Source: Amaurobius ferox (taxonomy: Eukaryota > Arthropoda > Arachnida > Araneae > Amaurobiidae). Taken from it: a stretch of 64,000 nt of DNA. The DNA is taken from contig OX578146.1 of assembly GCA_951213105.1 (NCBI GenBank), positions 51,850,775 to 51,914,774 of the forward strand. Reading direction: 5' to 3'. Position 1 is the first letter of the stretch, and the number at the start of each line of letters is the position of its first letter. Both the position numbers and the translations under genes were made by a program. The notes under the pieces were generated by a model. That model did not search any database and had not been told where the DNA came from. It saw only the letters and a program-made list of their open reading frames with translations. This document shows positions 10,501 through 20,864 of the stretch, piece by piece.

Positions 10501-11897
10501 TTAAGAAAGACGAGAATGGGAAAATCAAGAGGTTTAAAGCTCGTTTGGTAGCCCAGGGGTATGGTCAGAAAAAGGGAGAATCATACGATGAAGTTTTTAG
10601 CCCTGTTGTTAACTTCAACTTAATTAGAGCATTCTTCTCAATTTTCGTATGCATGCTTGGCTGGATGCATTTCCAATTAGATATCAAATCTGCCTATCTC
10701 TATGCTAAATTGAGTCAAAAGGTATATATGAAACAGCCTCAAGGTTATGTCAATCAGGAACAGCCTGATTATGTTTGTTTGTTGAAGAAAGCCATTTACG
10801 GTCTTCATCAAAGTGGAAGAGAATGGTTTAATGAACTTGACACCAAATTAAAAGAATTAAATTTTTTAAAACTTCAATGGTGTAATTGTGCATATATTTA
10901 CAATAGCAAAGTTCTTATGCTAGTCTATGTAGATGACATAATTCTCTTCTCAAAGTATCAAAGGGACATAGACCACATTGTTTCATTACTTAGCATAGAA
11001 TTTGATATCAAGGTATTAGGAAAAATTAGAAAACTTTTAGGCGTGGAATTTAAAGAGTGTGACAATAAATTTTTTATACATCAAAGTCAGTATATAGATA
11101 AAGTATGTCAAATGTTTCAACAGTATAAATATCCAGTTACTTCACTTCCCATTTCTAAAGGGAATATTCTAAGTAAAATAGATTGTCCAAAGACAAGTGA
11201 AGAAATAAAGCAAATGCAAAGTTTTCCTTACAGGAGCTTAATTGGGTGTTTGGCTTTTATATCTAGTAGGACTAGACCTGATATTTGTTACGCCATCAAT
11301 ATATTATCTCAATTTCAAGAAAACCCTGGAATTAAGCATTGGGATGCATTGTTAAGACTTTTAGGATATGTAGAAACGACTAAAAACTATATGTTGAATT
11401 TATCTAACATTCAGGAGTTAAAATTAAATTGTTACTCAGATTCTGACTTTGCTGCAAACAGAGATGACCGTGTTTCACTTGGAGGCATGATACTCTTTAT
11501 TGACAATGTACCTATTTCTTGGCGTACCTTTAAACATAAGTGTGTCAGCTTATCAACCATGGAATCTGAATATGTATCACTAACTGAAGCCGCTAAGGAA
11601 ATGGTATGGGTACAAAACATAATAGAAGAATGTCATTTACTTGGGTTAAACTTTAATAAAAGTAACAGTGTTATTTTTAGCGACAACCAAGCAGCCATTA
11701 ATTTTTCTAACTCTCCAATTGAAAACAACAGAACTAAGCATATTGATGTTAGATATCATTTCCTAAGAAATTTAATAGTCAATGAATCTTTTAATGTTAA
11801 ATTTGTAAATAGTAAAGATAACTTAGCAGATTACTTTACTAAACCAATGACTAAGGAAATAATACTTAAATTTTGTAATAAAATTTTTAAAAACTAA
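7548..11897 (+). CDS. Copia Gag-Pol polyprotein with MBD and AT-hook
   Basis: I choose the ATG at 7548 (GCCATGG context; MEASRTELLTRDNYVTW is the usual Copia Gag start), although the frame is open from 7395. 1449 residues, no stop. Domains: Gag about 10-180; CCHC knuckle 250-263 (CFKCNKLGHTKSNC); protease around Asp297 in WVVDTAATRH (DTA instead of the usual DSG/DTG); integrase zinc site His503, His508, Cys536, Cys539; integrase core Asp567, Asp630, Glu666 (D-35-E after the second Asp); SH3-like region to about 785; acidic linker 789-854; methyl-CpG-binding-like domain 858-913; AT-hook 917-923; reverse transcriptase with YVDD at 1127-1130; RNase H with Asp1298, Glu1339, Asp1379. The protein packages, cleaves, copies and integrates the element. 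The added DNA-reading module is described separately. Confidence 0.94.
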   Translation: MEASRTELLTRDNYVTWCTDISFVLKGEGCFGHVDGSAKPIEEDATASRRDYDDFYCRKDRALAIIYQSLSSEYKELINVTDEPSQVWNTLKEHFQAPSRANLVRLLDEFFDIRPEPDEPVDIFCSRLRNAVTRLKDAKHPIEDLYVAFQSIRYLPEEFRGIVQLIYRWNDSDFKLSKIQAELAAEESRLRQQASDFSKTVSSNSAYFTSKKFVNRVNVSKLKFPNVSHNVSNVNTSSHNVNISKSKIKCFKCNKLGHTKSNCSRNNGSSIVEFLGSPQIEANTVIDPSDRLSWVVDTAATRHFCNNIKLFSKFNECKGTSMSLAVGDVESPVEAIGTVEMYVQFKDKQSIIKLENVMYSPKLRRNLLAASVLEEQNFSFNGANGVLWFFTPKGEKFFYAKRKDGLYFLKPKYSTQEQHNVENRQSKDRDRDGDKKHKKDKKSKDRDPSASRKIDKVKIAPNLKETEFKSDKTKTKQNRNVDSSISKPSSSVTELNSTNCLWHKRYCHINAEYLLQTSKVSAVNGLPRLKYKKLNCKSCKLAKSRRVSYKPTGRIRSTKPLQLLHMDVCGPLPTASYGGNKYVLTITDDYSRKVFVYLMKQKSEVFSHFKEFQAREERQLGTKILCIRTDNGMEFCHDKFKNYLKDIGIKAERTNTYTPQQNGVSERFNLTAFDCVRAMLNDSKLHDRFWAEAILCFAYTKNRICHKFKTKTPHELYSGRKPSVKHLRTFGCRAYVGKPSQLRKKLDMKATEGVMVGYATKTKGYRIFLSGEKRTIETCNVRFDEGDVVEGILDPICPRNISSGISRDNLSEYSDGEYPREQSDGGAGESEDTGDDPSESSEETDSPADSSMTPCSDIAWQRKTVPRPDGSRTDVYYYAQGDNKRLRSHNDVKKYCDKRNIQFDQQLFNFRENKGLKRVRGRPEASNIEINIPKGYNAAIKSSQSEKWCKAMDEEMAVMQERGVWELVPASTSQKHIGSRWVYTIKKDENGKIKRFKARLVAQGYGQKKGESYDEVFSPVVNFNLIRAFFSIFVCMLGWMHFQLDIKSAYLYAKLSQKVYMKQPQGYVNQEQPDYVCLLKKAIYGLHQSGREWFNELDTKLKELNFLKLQWCNCAYIYNSKVLMLVYVDDIILFSKYQRDIDHIVSLLSIEFDIKVLGKIRKLLGVEFKECDNKFFIHQSQYIDKVCQMFQQYKYPVTSLPISKGNILSKIDCPKTSEEIKQMQSFPYRSLIGCLAFISSRTRPDICYAINILSQFQENPGIKHWDALLRLLGYVETTKNYMLNLSNIQELKLNCYSDSDFAANRDDRVSLGGMILFIDNVPISWRTFKHKCVSLSTMESEYVSLTEAAKEMVWVQNIIEECHLLGLNFNKSNSVIFSDNQAAINFSNSPIENNRTKHIDVRYHFLRNLIVNESFNVKFVNSKDNLADYFTKPMTKEIILKFCNKIFKN
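10119..10316 (+). other. Methyl-CpG-binding-like domain plus AT-hook inside Pol
   Basis: Residues 858-913 read WQRKTVPRPDGS, RTDVYYYAQG and KRLRSHNDVKKY, then FNF. Set beside MeCP2 by eye, Trp860, Arg867, Asp874, Tyr876 and Arg887-Ser888 fall on Trp104, Arg111, Asp121, Tyr123 and Arg133-Ser134, the residues that build the fold and contact methylated CpG. The loop between Arg867 and Asp874 is three residues shorter than in MeCP2. KRVRGRP (917-923) follows directly, an AT-hook core. The module lies between integrase and reverse transcriptase, so after processing it would probably stay on integrase, where chromatin-reading tails of other retroelements sit. Function is inferred. Confidence 0.82.
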
Positions 11898-12766
11898 ATC
11901 AAAACTTTTTGAGATTAAATGTTTAGTCTAAAGAAAAATTTTAAATACTAAATTGAATTTACAACTTGGGAATTTTTTTTAAGATATCATATATATACAT
12001 TATTGTTTATCTTAAACCTCATTGATATAAGATAGTATATCTTGAGTATAAATTTTTGTGATATTGAATCTTTTTCACTTTACACCTTTGTATATACATC
12101 CATTTTCCATGACCCGCATGATGCTAAATAATAGCTTATGTGTATAAAATTTTGTATTTTTCAACTTGGTAAAAAGTATGTGTTGAAAGTTTTGATAAAG
12201 GAATTTTATTATCTAATTACTTGCATCATGTATTTTTAAATATTTGGTATATCAATGCAGTCTAATAGTATTAATTATGTATACTTATATTGTGTTAATA
12301 GACTAAATTTTTTTTAAGCTTTTTGAATTATAGTGTTTATACTCAAATTTAAAGTAAACTTAAATTCTATGCTTATACAAAATCTTAATCTTTTAAAGTT
12401 GACTTGTTTAAAATGATAATGTGCTTATACTTAAATTTTGGATACTTATAATTAAATTTAAACTAAAATTTAAATTTTTGAATGATGATACTTAAGCATT
12501 GAAGTTGTGTTGTATATAAATTTCTACTTGATGTGAAATGTTGTTGTTACAATATTGTAGACAATACTTAACTATTTTTCAGATGCTATAAGTACTTATG
12601 CATTTTATTTTAAATTTAATAATGATATAATACTTTAAATTTTTTCCTTCATTATGTTTGAGAGGATACTGGGGGCCCTGGTGTTTATTGATATACCTTG
12701 GTTTCTCAGAGTAAGTTTTCTTTTGCATATGCATTGAGACTTAAGGATTTGCATGAGGGGGCCGAT
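11898..12766 (+). other. Copia 3' untranslated region
   Basis: About 870 very AT-rich bases between the pol stop codon and the 3' LTR, with no frame of interest. The purine tract GAGGGGG at about 12755-12761, followed by GCCGAT and the LTR, is the likely polypurine tract for plus-strand priming. Confidence 0.7.
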
Positions 12767-13522
12767 TGTTGGAAATAATCAATACATCGCGATTCACGTT
12801 CCCGTGAGCGGTCGTTTATGCAAATTTAATATGAACGACTCTTCCCGTTCACCGGCGTGAACCGTGACGTTTTTCAACATGAGGTTTCATGCAAATCAGT
12901 TCTCAATGCATACGCATCTGATTTGCATATCCGGGGGCGTTTCCGGAACTGTCCATTCTCGGATATATAGGGCAGAGGTTTCTTGAAGCAATCAGACATT
13001 AAGGAGACGTCTGCAGGAGACATTGGAGATAGGTGGACAGTAGAAAGGTCGATCGAAATCAGACAGAAATGTTTTTGACAGAAGCACTGCGGAATATCTT
13101 TTTGACGACGGTTAATAGTCGAAACGGATGCAGATGTATTGAACGTTAAATTTACTTACAAACGTTCGGAAGCCGCTTTAAATATTTTCCTGATGTTATA
13201 TCCTTTGGTTTCCCTTTACCAAGTGATGGTGGCTGAAATATACGCAACTGATAGAGGTAGTATAGTAATTTACTACCAAATGCTTCAAGGAATCTCTGTC
13301 TAGTCATTTACAACTAAAAATCTTTTGTACATAGTTTATTTTGATGTTTTACGGCATGGAGAATTACCAGGTATGTGTAATATGCTGAGTTGTGTTTTTC
13401 ACCAAATAAAGTGAACGAAGTTTTCCTTTAAAACTGGACTTGTGTACTTTCATGACCTAGCCAACACTTATTGACTCTGACAGTGCGTGCTTTGCTATCT
13501 GCAAATTTTAAATTTTCCAACA
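12767..13522 (+). repeat. 3' LTR of the Copia element
   Basis: The same 756 bp as the 5' LTR with five substitutions, for example CGGTCG for CGGGCG in U3, ATGCATACGCAT for ATGCGTACGCAT, and GACCTAGCC for GACCCAGCC. Two of the five are C/T or G/A differences at a CpG or CC site. The following GTA is shared with the sequence after the 5' LTR and may belong to the LTR. Confidence 0.93.
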
Positions 13523-14480
13523 GTAAATGTAAACAGCAAAATATGTAGAATGAGTTGTATTAGAATTACTGTATTTCTTTAACACAAAATAATTCAGTCC
13601 ATGGAGTCTGCATGGCTGATATGAATGAAATATTAATTGATTTTATAAACAGAAGGACGATTTTTTTCGATGAAGTTTTAAGCATAGAGTTTATGAATTG
13701 TAGCTCCATGGTCTTAATTTTTAAATAAAATAAATTATTATAGTATTGTGATGAATGAAATGAATGAAATCCTGCTTTTATAGAGAGATCCAGGCGTGTT
13801 ATTTTTTCTATGACGTCATTTGAATTTATTTCAGTTGTTTTCGATGAAGTTTTCAAAGATAATAAATTATCTTAGTATTATGATAGTTTTAAAAATATTA
13901 CCGTAGAATGTATTGCATTTTAGAGATATTTAAACCAGGCAATTTATATTTCAATGCCGTCATTTGAATGAAGTTCTTTTTTTTCAATGAAGGTTTAAGT
14001 TTTCAAATATAATAAATCAATGTAGTATTGTGATAAGTTTTAAAATATTACCGAGGAATGTATTGCATTTTCGACTTTTTTAAATAAAATTGCATTGAAG
14101 TTGGAAAGTGTTTCTTAATCAATGCTTTAAGCATGATTGATCTTTCTTGTTTATTCTCTGCTAAGGTTGTTGCAATCATTTTTATTTGATCGGGCATGTT
14201 CACTTTACTACAGATAGACCTAACATGTAACAAACAAGATACCAATATGAGGTATTAAAACAGATTATTGGTTAGAGAAAGAGGATGGTACCATTTATAA
14301 CCCGTGCTACAATTTTTTGTAGTTCTGATACACATTCAAATATGTGATCTGGTAGCAACTGTATCAGCCATCAAAGAATGAATACTGTTTATGTGAGTAA
14401 ATAATCAAATAAATGTGACAGTTAAACTGTAAATATTCATTTCAGAAAAAAAAGGTCTAACTGCTTAATATTCCTTTTAA

Positions 14481-15163
14481 CCCTTTCGGGACGGCGGCAT
14501 TCCGGAGCTGTCGCGGCCCAAAAGACGACGCGCTTCGCTTCCGAACTGGTCGAAAAGGACGGCGCATTTTTTGCGCTAAGCCTAACTCTCGAAAAAAATT
14601 CACTAAAAATCACCTATTCAACACAGAAATCTACTTTTTACAGGAATAAAAGAAATATTTATGTTCTATTTGATGTATAATTTTCATACAAATCTGAATA
14701 CAAAATACTCGTTAGTTGCTCCCATTCTTTTATCGGAAATAAACGAATAATTTCACTGCCTCTAAAACCCAAACAAAAAAAATACTCTCTTATATTCCTA
14801 TGATTCACCAACAAAATCATAACGCTGAAATAAAAATAAAAACCGAAACTCAATTATAAAATTGTTGATGCTACGAGAATTGTTCTGTTTGTTTATGTTA
14901 CAAAATGATTTTCACCGCTCCAAATGGAGAAATAATTCATTCGATCTTCTTCTGCCAAGGTCATGCCTCTGCAAAATGCATTGAAGTTAGTTCCATGGAC
15001 AAGTAACGCCATCTAGTTCACAAATTAAAACGTTCTGCGTAGTGACACTTATAGGTGCCACTATCCGCTTGCGGTAAAATTTTCTCTGGCCCGAGTGAGT
15101 GCCGTTCGTCCTTGAATGCATGTTCGCATCTGGCACCTGGGCGTGCCGTTCGTCGCGAAAGGG
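14481..15163 (+). mobile_element. TTAA-flanked piggyBac-type MITE, copy 1
   Basis: TTAA lies on both sides (14477-14480 and 15164-15167). The ends are CCCTTTCGGGACG and, inward from the right, CCCTTTCGCGACG. 683 bp, CpG-rich ends and an AT-rich middle. The frame 14659-14853 has no known domain. It is the same family as 17092-18168. Confidence 0.85.
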
Positions 15164-15616
15164 TTAAGCACCTAAATTACAAAAGTACTTTTAAAAAATA
15201 CACACTTACATAATAAAAGTCTTTATTTGATCACACTAAAAGTCATTGAAATCACTTAAAAAGACCGAGTACTTTCGGATGTCAAATGTTGAGGGGTGGG
15301 GGTGGGGGAGAGAGAGAAACACACACACACACTGGCTTTTATATGCAGTCAAAAATCATGAACAAAATTTGCATATAAATTACAAAATTGCACAAGGAAA
15401 AATATTGGAATGAAAAACATTTAATTATAAAATTGATACAGCAGAAGTATAGTACAAAAATAACAAATTTAAATGTCTAAAAATTCGGACAAAGATTAAG
15501 CTCTCAAGAAGTTGAGAATGAGACGTTACACAAAACTGAGGTTTTGAACAAGGTTAAAAATAAAAATGATGTCATGATAAATATAAATAAAGAGGGATTC
15601 AAAAAACCATTACTAT

Positions 15617-16290
15617 CATGGTTTTCATACCTCTGATTTTTGTAAACCCACTTATGTTAATTCCTGTATTTTCGCCAATTCTTCCCACCCTGTTTCTTCT
15701 ACAGAAGCTTCTTTTATTACCTATTTTAATTGTATCTTTAATGTCTGCTCTTTTATTGATGACTAACGTAATGACATTAACTATATCTTTAATCTTGGTG
15801 ATAAAGCCACTTTATTTGAATTTATTTATCAAATACTCTCCACTATGCATTCTAAATTTATCTATTTTAAAACTAAACTCAAACTGACTTCCAACCTTTT
15901 GCCTTGCAAATCGAGTCTTCCCTACTATCCTGAGATTTACCATCTTCTAGTTCAGTTTTGCCACAAAGCTAAATGTAAACTGAAGTTGTATTTAAGTTGT
16001 ATTCCTACTGATAAGCTTAAAAGTATTATCTTAAATCAGTCTGGGATGTATGTTATTTTCTACCTTTCCCCTGAAAATAGTTATAAATTTTATATTGGCA
16101 GACCTAAACATACAATTGGCATTAGAATGGCATTAGACCTAAACATACAATTGGCCGAACATGAGTATGGTATTCAAAATTAACTGCCCACTGCTTTATC
16201 CCAAATTGTTGTTAATAATAATTTTATCTGTGATAAAACTTATCTTTAAACTAGTTATAACAACTTATGCAATATTTTGCTTCTCTCTTG
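15617..16290 (+). pseudogene. Penelope-like element fragment: RT C-terminus to GIY-YIG
   Basis: In one frame from 15617, the codons read FHTSDFCKPTYVNSCIFANS, which resembles the Penelope-like reverse transcriptase tail (FYRKPTFTN-Y-NxxSxHP). A stop follows near 15770, then the frame reopens through 15845-16183 to SGMYVIFYLSPENSYKFYIG, a decayed GIY-YIG nuclease core, and LAEHEYGIQN. After the stop at 16183, LPTALSQIVVNNNF resembles the conserved AL.QHV region. A short direct repeat (AGACCTAAACATACAATTGG at 16101 and 16134) interrupts the domain. Dead copy. Confidence 0.6.
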
Positions 16291-16595
16291 AAAATCAATT
16301 TTAATTTATATTTATTATGAATCCATTTGTAATTTTAATTCTGTTCAAAACCTCATTGTGTCTCATTGTTAACTCCCTGAAATTAAAATCTTTGTGTGAA
16401 TTATTAGACATCTAAATTTGTTATTTTTATATTTTACTTCTTCTGTATCAATTCCATAATTTAATGTATTTTATTCCAATATACTTTTCCTTGTGTAGTT
16501 TGGCAATTCATATGCACATTTTGTTAGTGGTTTATGACTGGGTATAAAAGTCAATGTATCTTTTTTTTTTTTCATACTTTAATAAAAATACTTAC

Positions 16596-16688
16596 TAGGT
16601 AGAAGTTCCCTATCTGTTGTTTCTGTACAAGTAGGATAAGGATAGAAGAGATGACCTTTTTCTAAAGGATATGGAATCATTCGGAATG
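16596..16688 (-). CDS. ST7: ST7 exon j
   Basis: 93 bp, acceptor TTTTCCAG and donor GTAAGT. It encodes (T)[18 protein letters not shown] and [12 protein letters not shown], matching the [19 protein letters not shown] block. It is separated from the next exon by the 12.7-kb intron that houses the Copia element. Confidence 0.94.
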
Positions 16689-19600
16689 CTGGAAAATAGT
16701 TCAGATGTATTAATAAATTATTAAAATACTGAAGAAAATAAATACTGAACTTAGTTAGGATTTAATACTATTTAAAATTGCTTTATCCACTAAAAATATC
16801 CACAGATGGCCACATAGTAAAAACTGTAATGTGTTCAAAATGTAACTTTCCATATAGATCAATACATTTTACAATTGTGGGATAAGAATAATGCAAAATA
16901 GAACTTCCTCATAAATAGATCTTGCTGAGAATCAACAATTTTGTTGTTTTTACCAATTAAAATAAGCATATCCTTTTCATAAAAATTGTTTGATTTTTTC
17001 AAGATTTCGTACTCCCCTGGAAAAATAAATTCCAAGTTAGATAAATAAATTCAAAATATCTCAAAACAGCACATGTTAACATGCTGTTTAACCCTTTCGC
17101 GACGATTGGCACGCCCACGTGCCAGCTACAAACTTGCATTCAAGGACGAACGGCACGCACTCGGGCCGGAGGAAATTTTACCTTAAAGGACGACTGGCAC
17201 GTATTGGTGTTTCTACGTGGAACGTTTTAATTTGAATGTATTTGTCTACTAGATGGCGTTAAATGCCCGTGGAAGCAATTTAAATGTATTTTGTAGATGT
17301 TTGACCTTGGCACAAGGAGAATCCAATGAATTATTTCTCCATTTGGAGGAATGAAACATGGTTCTGTAGCGTAAGCAGACAACTAGCTCACTTCTCGCAG
17401 CATAAACAATTTTATAATTGAGTTCCGGGTCCGTTCTGATTTTGTCTTTTATTGATTTCGTTGTTGAATTAGAGGAATATAAGAGAGTATTTTTTTTTTG
17501 AGTGGGTGGGGGAGGGGGGTAAAGGAATGTGCGGCAATAAAATGATTAGGTTATTTATGTTCTCATGGAAAGGAAGGCTGGGATTTCGTTAATATATCCC
17601 ATCGAAAAGGTCCAGATATGGAATAAAAATATATAAATCATCAGAATCGGAATGAGGCTATAAATGGAATTTCCTTGTGTATACTGGAAAGGACACAGGA
17701 TTATCAAGCTCTGATGGTGGGTATGGAGAACGCGTTGTGAAAACATTTCTAACTTCTAAGTGAACTTTTAGGAAAAGGATATACTTTGTATTTGGATAAA
17801 TTTTTTACCTCTCCTGTACTTGCAAAGTATTTGTTGTCTAAGAATACGCATGTATGTGGTACAGTTTTAAAAAATTGGAAGGACGTGCCAAAGAATTATC
17901 CATCTGTACCTAAAACATATATACACTAAAATTTTTAATATTTTGATAAAAGAAAATTTGTATAAAAAATATACATCAAATAGAAAATAAGTATTTCCTT
18001 TCTTCCTGAAAAAAGTAGAATGCTGTGTTGAACGGGTGATTTTTAGTGAATTTTTTTCGAGAGTTAGGCTTAGCGCAAAAAAATAGCCGTCTTTTGGGCA
18101 CATTTCGGAAACGAAGCGCTTCGTCCTTTGGGCCACGGTAGTTTCGGAATGCCGCCGTCCCGAAAAGGTTAAGGAATAGGCAATACCTGAATTAGTAACT
18201 AGAAAACATGATATGTGCCACAATTTTGTGAACTTTCATGGATATTAACAAATTCAGTTGCACAATATAGTTGGTTTTAAATACAAGCAACTTTTCTATT
18301 GAGGGCATAAAAAGCTTGAAACTAATCCATAGATACTGTTATCTATAATGGGAGCATGAGGGAGTGCTTTAGAAATGCCTCCTATAGAAGGGTTCTGTGA
18401 ATATAAACTTAGCCATTGCAGCTCAAACTCAATCGTTATAAAATTTGATGCTAGCTGCATGGTAGGATTAAATTTTTTGATTACTATAGAAGTTTGCAAA
18501 ATTATGGCACATAACAAGTTTTCTAGCTGCTCTGCAATTATTGGCTATTCCATGTATACAAGTACATGAAATTAGTCTAACAAAGTTGCTATCTGCAATG
18601 GGAGAGTAATTCCATTTTCAGGAACACCACAACCTTGTGTAGCCTGAGCTCAATCTAAGTATGAACTCCACTACATCATAGGACTGAATTTGTTGGTTTC
18701 CAAAGATATTTGCAAAGTCATGGCACATAGCAAGTTTTCTTCATGTAGTATTGCTATGATCAGATGTAGTATGCACAAGTATTGCCTATTTTGAGTTGGC
18801 GAGTGCATGATAATGCACATATATAGTCTATAGATAACACTATTATTTACAGTGGGAGTACAGTCCCTTATATAAATGTTACTTGTGTTTAATGCTTTGT
18901 GAATAACTGTTATTGTTTTATTTTTATTCCATCATTACTATTATTCAGAGGTCTATTACAGCAAAGGCAACCTAAGCAACTGCCTAGAGTGACATATTTT
19001 GGAGGGTGGCAAATTTCACTGCCCATCCAAGTGTTATTTTCAGCTGCCTTTCAAGGGGTAACTGATTTTAACCCTAAAGCTATGTTTGAAGGAGAAACTA
19101 CTAAAGCTATATTTGTCATTAGGAGTATGCACAAGTAGCATCATTATATAATATTATCATAAAATATAATTCTCTAGAGCAACGATTTTCGAAAAATGGC
19201 TATAAATTGCTATACAGTTATGATCAAAATAAGAAATCATGATGTATCCCAAGGTAAAATAATTATAAAGATATGTAAAAAACAAATTTAAAAACAATAA
19301 TTACAAAATTATGTTAATTGCATTTATATATGTGCATCTATCATTGAATTTTTGCCTGTACAGCTATGTAATTGAATAAATAAACTGCAACATTAGATGG
19401 TACAGATATGGTACATGTCTGTTAAAAAAAATCTATCTGATGGGGGAGGAGGGTGAAGGATTGCCTATGGGTGGCAAAACTTTAAATCCACCTCAATTAT
19501 TATTGTTAGATTATTATTACAATTGTCTTTATTCCATATCCTCTTAACATACAAAATGAAACTCATATAATATCTTTACAAAGATATATTATGAAACAGT

Positions 19601-19744
19601 TATTGAGCTTATACTGCTTGTCTACTTTATGGCTCTTTCTTTAAGTCAAGGAATCAAAGTACACTCACAACTGCAAAAAGTTTGATGATTATGGAACAAA
19701 ATCTACCAAGAAACCAAATATCACAAATAGAGATTCATACTTAC
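16689..19744. other. ST7 intron 9
   Basis: Contains the TTAA-flanked element 17092-18168 and a diverged ~217-bp duplication at about 18300-18800 (TTTGCAAA.T.ATGGCACATA.CAAGTTTTCT near 18492 and 18709). The frame 18899-19138 has no recognisable product. The rest is AT-rich. Confidence 0.65.
17092..18168 (-). mobile_element. TTAA-flanked piggyBac-type MITE, copy 2 (reverse)
   Basis: TTAA lies on both sides (17088-17091 and 18169-18172). The ends are CCCTTTCGCGACG and, inward from the right, CCTTTTCGGGACG. CC(C/T)TT ends with TTAA duplication point to piggyBac. It is inverted relative to the copy at 14481-15163: its right end matches that copy's left end (GCGCTAAGCCTAACTCTCGAAA in complement). 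It has extra internal sequence including 17460-17900. No transposase is seen. Confidence 0.82.
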
Positions 19745-19895
19745 TTCCTTCCCATGTGCAGTGTAAGAGATTTAAAGCTCCTTCCACTCGCTTCCAGTGT
19801 GGCAGGTGAAAGAAAGCGTAGGCTATTGCTTCACTATCACCTCTTTTTAGTATGTGCTCGGGAGGTAATATGAGACTTTTCATTTCTAAAAGATA
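19745..19895 (-). CDS. ST7: ST7 exon i
   Basis: 151 bp, acceptor TTTTACAG and donor GTAAGT. It encodes [40 protein letters not shown] and [10 protein letters not shown]. This is the most conserved stretch of the family, with about two differences from the human protein as I recall it. It starts in phase 0 and ends one base into a Thr codon. Confidence 0.96.
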
Positions 19896-20864
19896 CTGTA
19901 AAATGTTATATTAGTAATAAAAAGCAAGAAACAGTTTTAAACTACAATCAATTAAAAAAGTCCATCCCTGAACTTTTATAGTCTTTAAAATAAAGCAGTG
20001 GCATGATACATATTTTAAAAAAAATTTCAAGTTTTCCAGATTTTACTTAATTATAGAGATATTTCTAGATATGAGGTGAAGTTTCTCCTGAAGTTCCTAC
20101 ATATTATGGGAAACTGGGTGAATTTCAAACTTATTTCAACTACTTTATAAGCAAGGCTAAAAATTTGAAGACACCGCACTCACCATAAATGAGTTAAGAT
20201 TTAAATTTGGCATAAAACATAAGATATGATTATTTTACCCATTTTCTGAAGAAATAATAGAAAATCTAGAGTGCTCAAAATAATCAACTTAAACAAATGT
20301 TTTAATAACTTTTCCCCCAAAAATATTTACATTTTCCAAAGTCTAATTAACAGTATGTGGTTTAAAACACCCTAAATACATAAAATAGTCACTTGTTCAA
20401 ATTCTCCCATTTTTGCCTAATGATCATAAGGTACAGAGTAACTATCGTTTTTAGCAGTTCTTGGTCAATTTTCCAGAGATCTCCAACAGACACACTTTGA
20501 TAAATGAATCCCATTAAAATCTGTCAAACAATTAGTTTCAAGGCAAAACAATCCAGGTTGTCTGACCAAATCCAGTTCCAAACTTCCTTGACTTTTCTGG
20601 GTTTGTCAGATAATTCTTCATCTATTTTTAGTCATAAATTCAAATAAACTACCCATTATTACAAATATTAAAATTTGCTTCATCGCAGCAAATATTATGA
20701 CCATAAAATCCAATAACATTAGTTAAACTTGTTTATAATTGATAGTAAATTTAGTTATAACAAGGGAAAAAAATGTATATTACAAATATCTTGATAAACT
20801 ATATAATTTTGATACAGGTTTCATTGTTAATATAGAGACCTGGTGATAGGCTCAGTATCATAAA

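Larger units (their letters stand above)
6595..13525 (+). mobile_element. Copia-type LTR retrotransposon with a methyl-CpG-binding domain
   Basis: Two 756-bp LTRs (6595-7350 and 12767-13522) begin TGTTGG and end CCAACA and differ, by my reading, at five positions (over 99% identity). One gag-pol frame lies between them, with integrase before reverse transcriptase, the Copia order. A primer-site-like sequence and a purine tract sit at the expected places. The 5-bp sequence AATGT occurs just before the left LTR (6590-6594) and at 13526-13530. This makes it the target duplication if GTA (13523-13525) is counted as part of the LTR. The element lies antisense to ST7 inside intron 10 and inside repeat family A. 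It appears recently inserted and possibly still able to move. Confidence 0.95.
5938..14112 (+). repeat. Repeat family A, copy 1, split by the Copia element
   Basis: The left part, 5938-6594, begins AACACTTTACAAGAAAGTTG. The right part, from 13531 to 14112, ends GTTGGAAAGTGTTT. Across the Copia insertion, the sequence GATTATTTCTACAAC ... ATGTAAACA ... GAATGAGTT lines up with copy 3 at 54521-54590, so copy 3 serves as an empty-site reference. The right part also contains a local threefold duplication (AATAAAT...AGTATTGTGAT words near 13725, 13860 and 14010). Confidence 0.75.
3923..16595. other. ST7 intron 10, 12.7 kb
   Basis: Holds a SINE (4469-4765) beside an older SINE fragment (about 4415-4468), a tandem duplication (5127-5580), repeat family A copy 1 (5938-14112) with the Copia element inside, a TTAA-flanked MITE (14481-15163), a (CA)n tract near 15320 and a Penelope-like remnant (15617-16290). 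The segments between are AT-rich with no gene. Confidence 0.75.

Noticed and set aside
18899..19138. 79-codon open frame, possible gene
   Set aside because: No known domain, no splice-site support, and it lies in an ST7 intron on the opposite strand.
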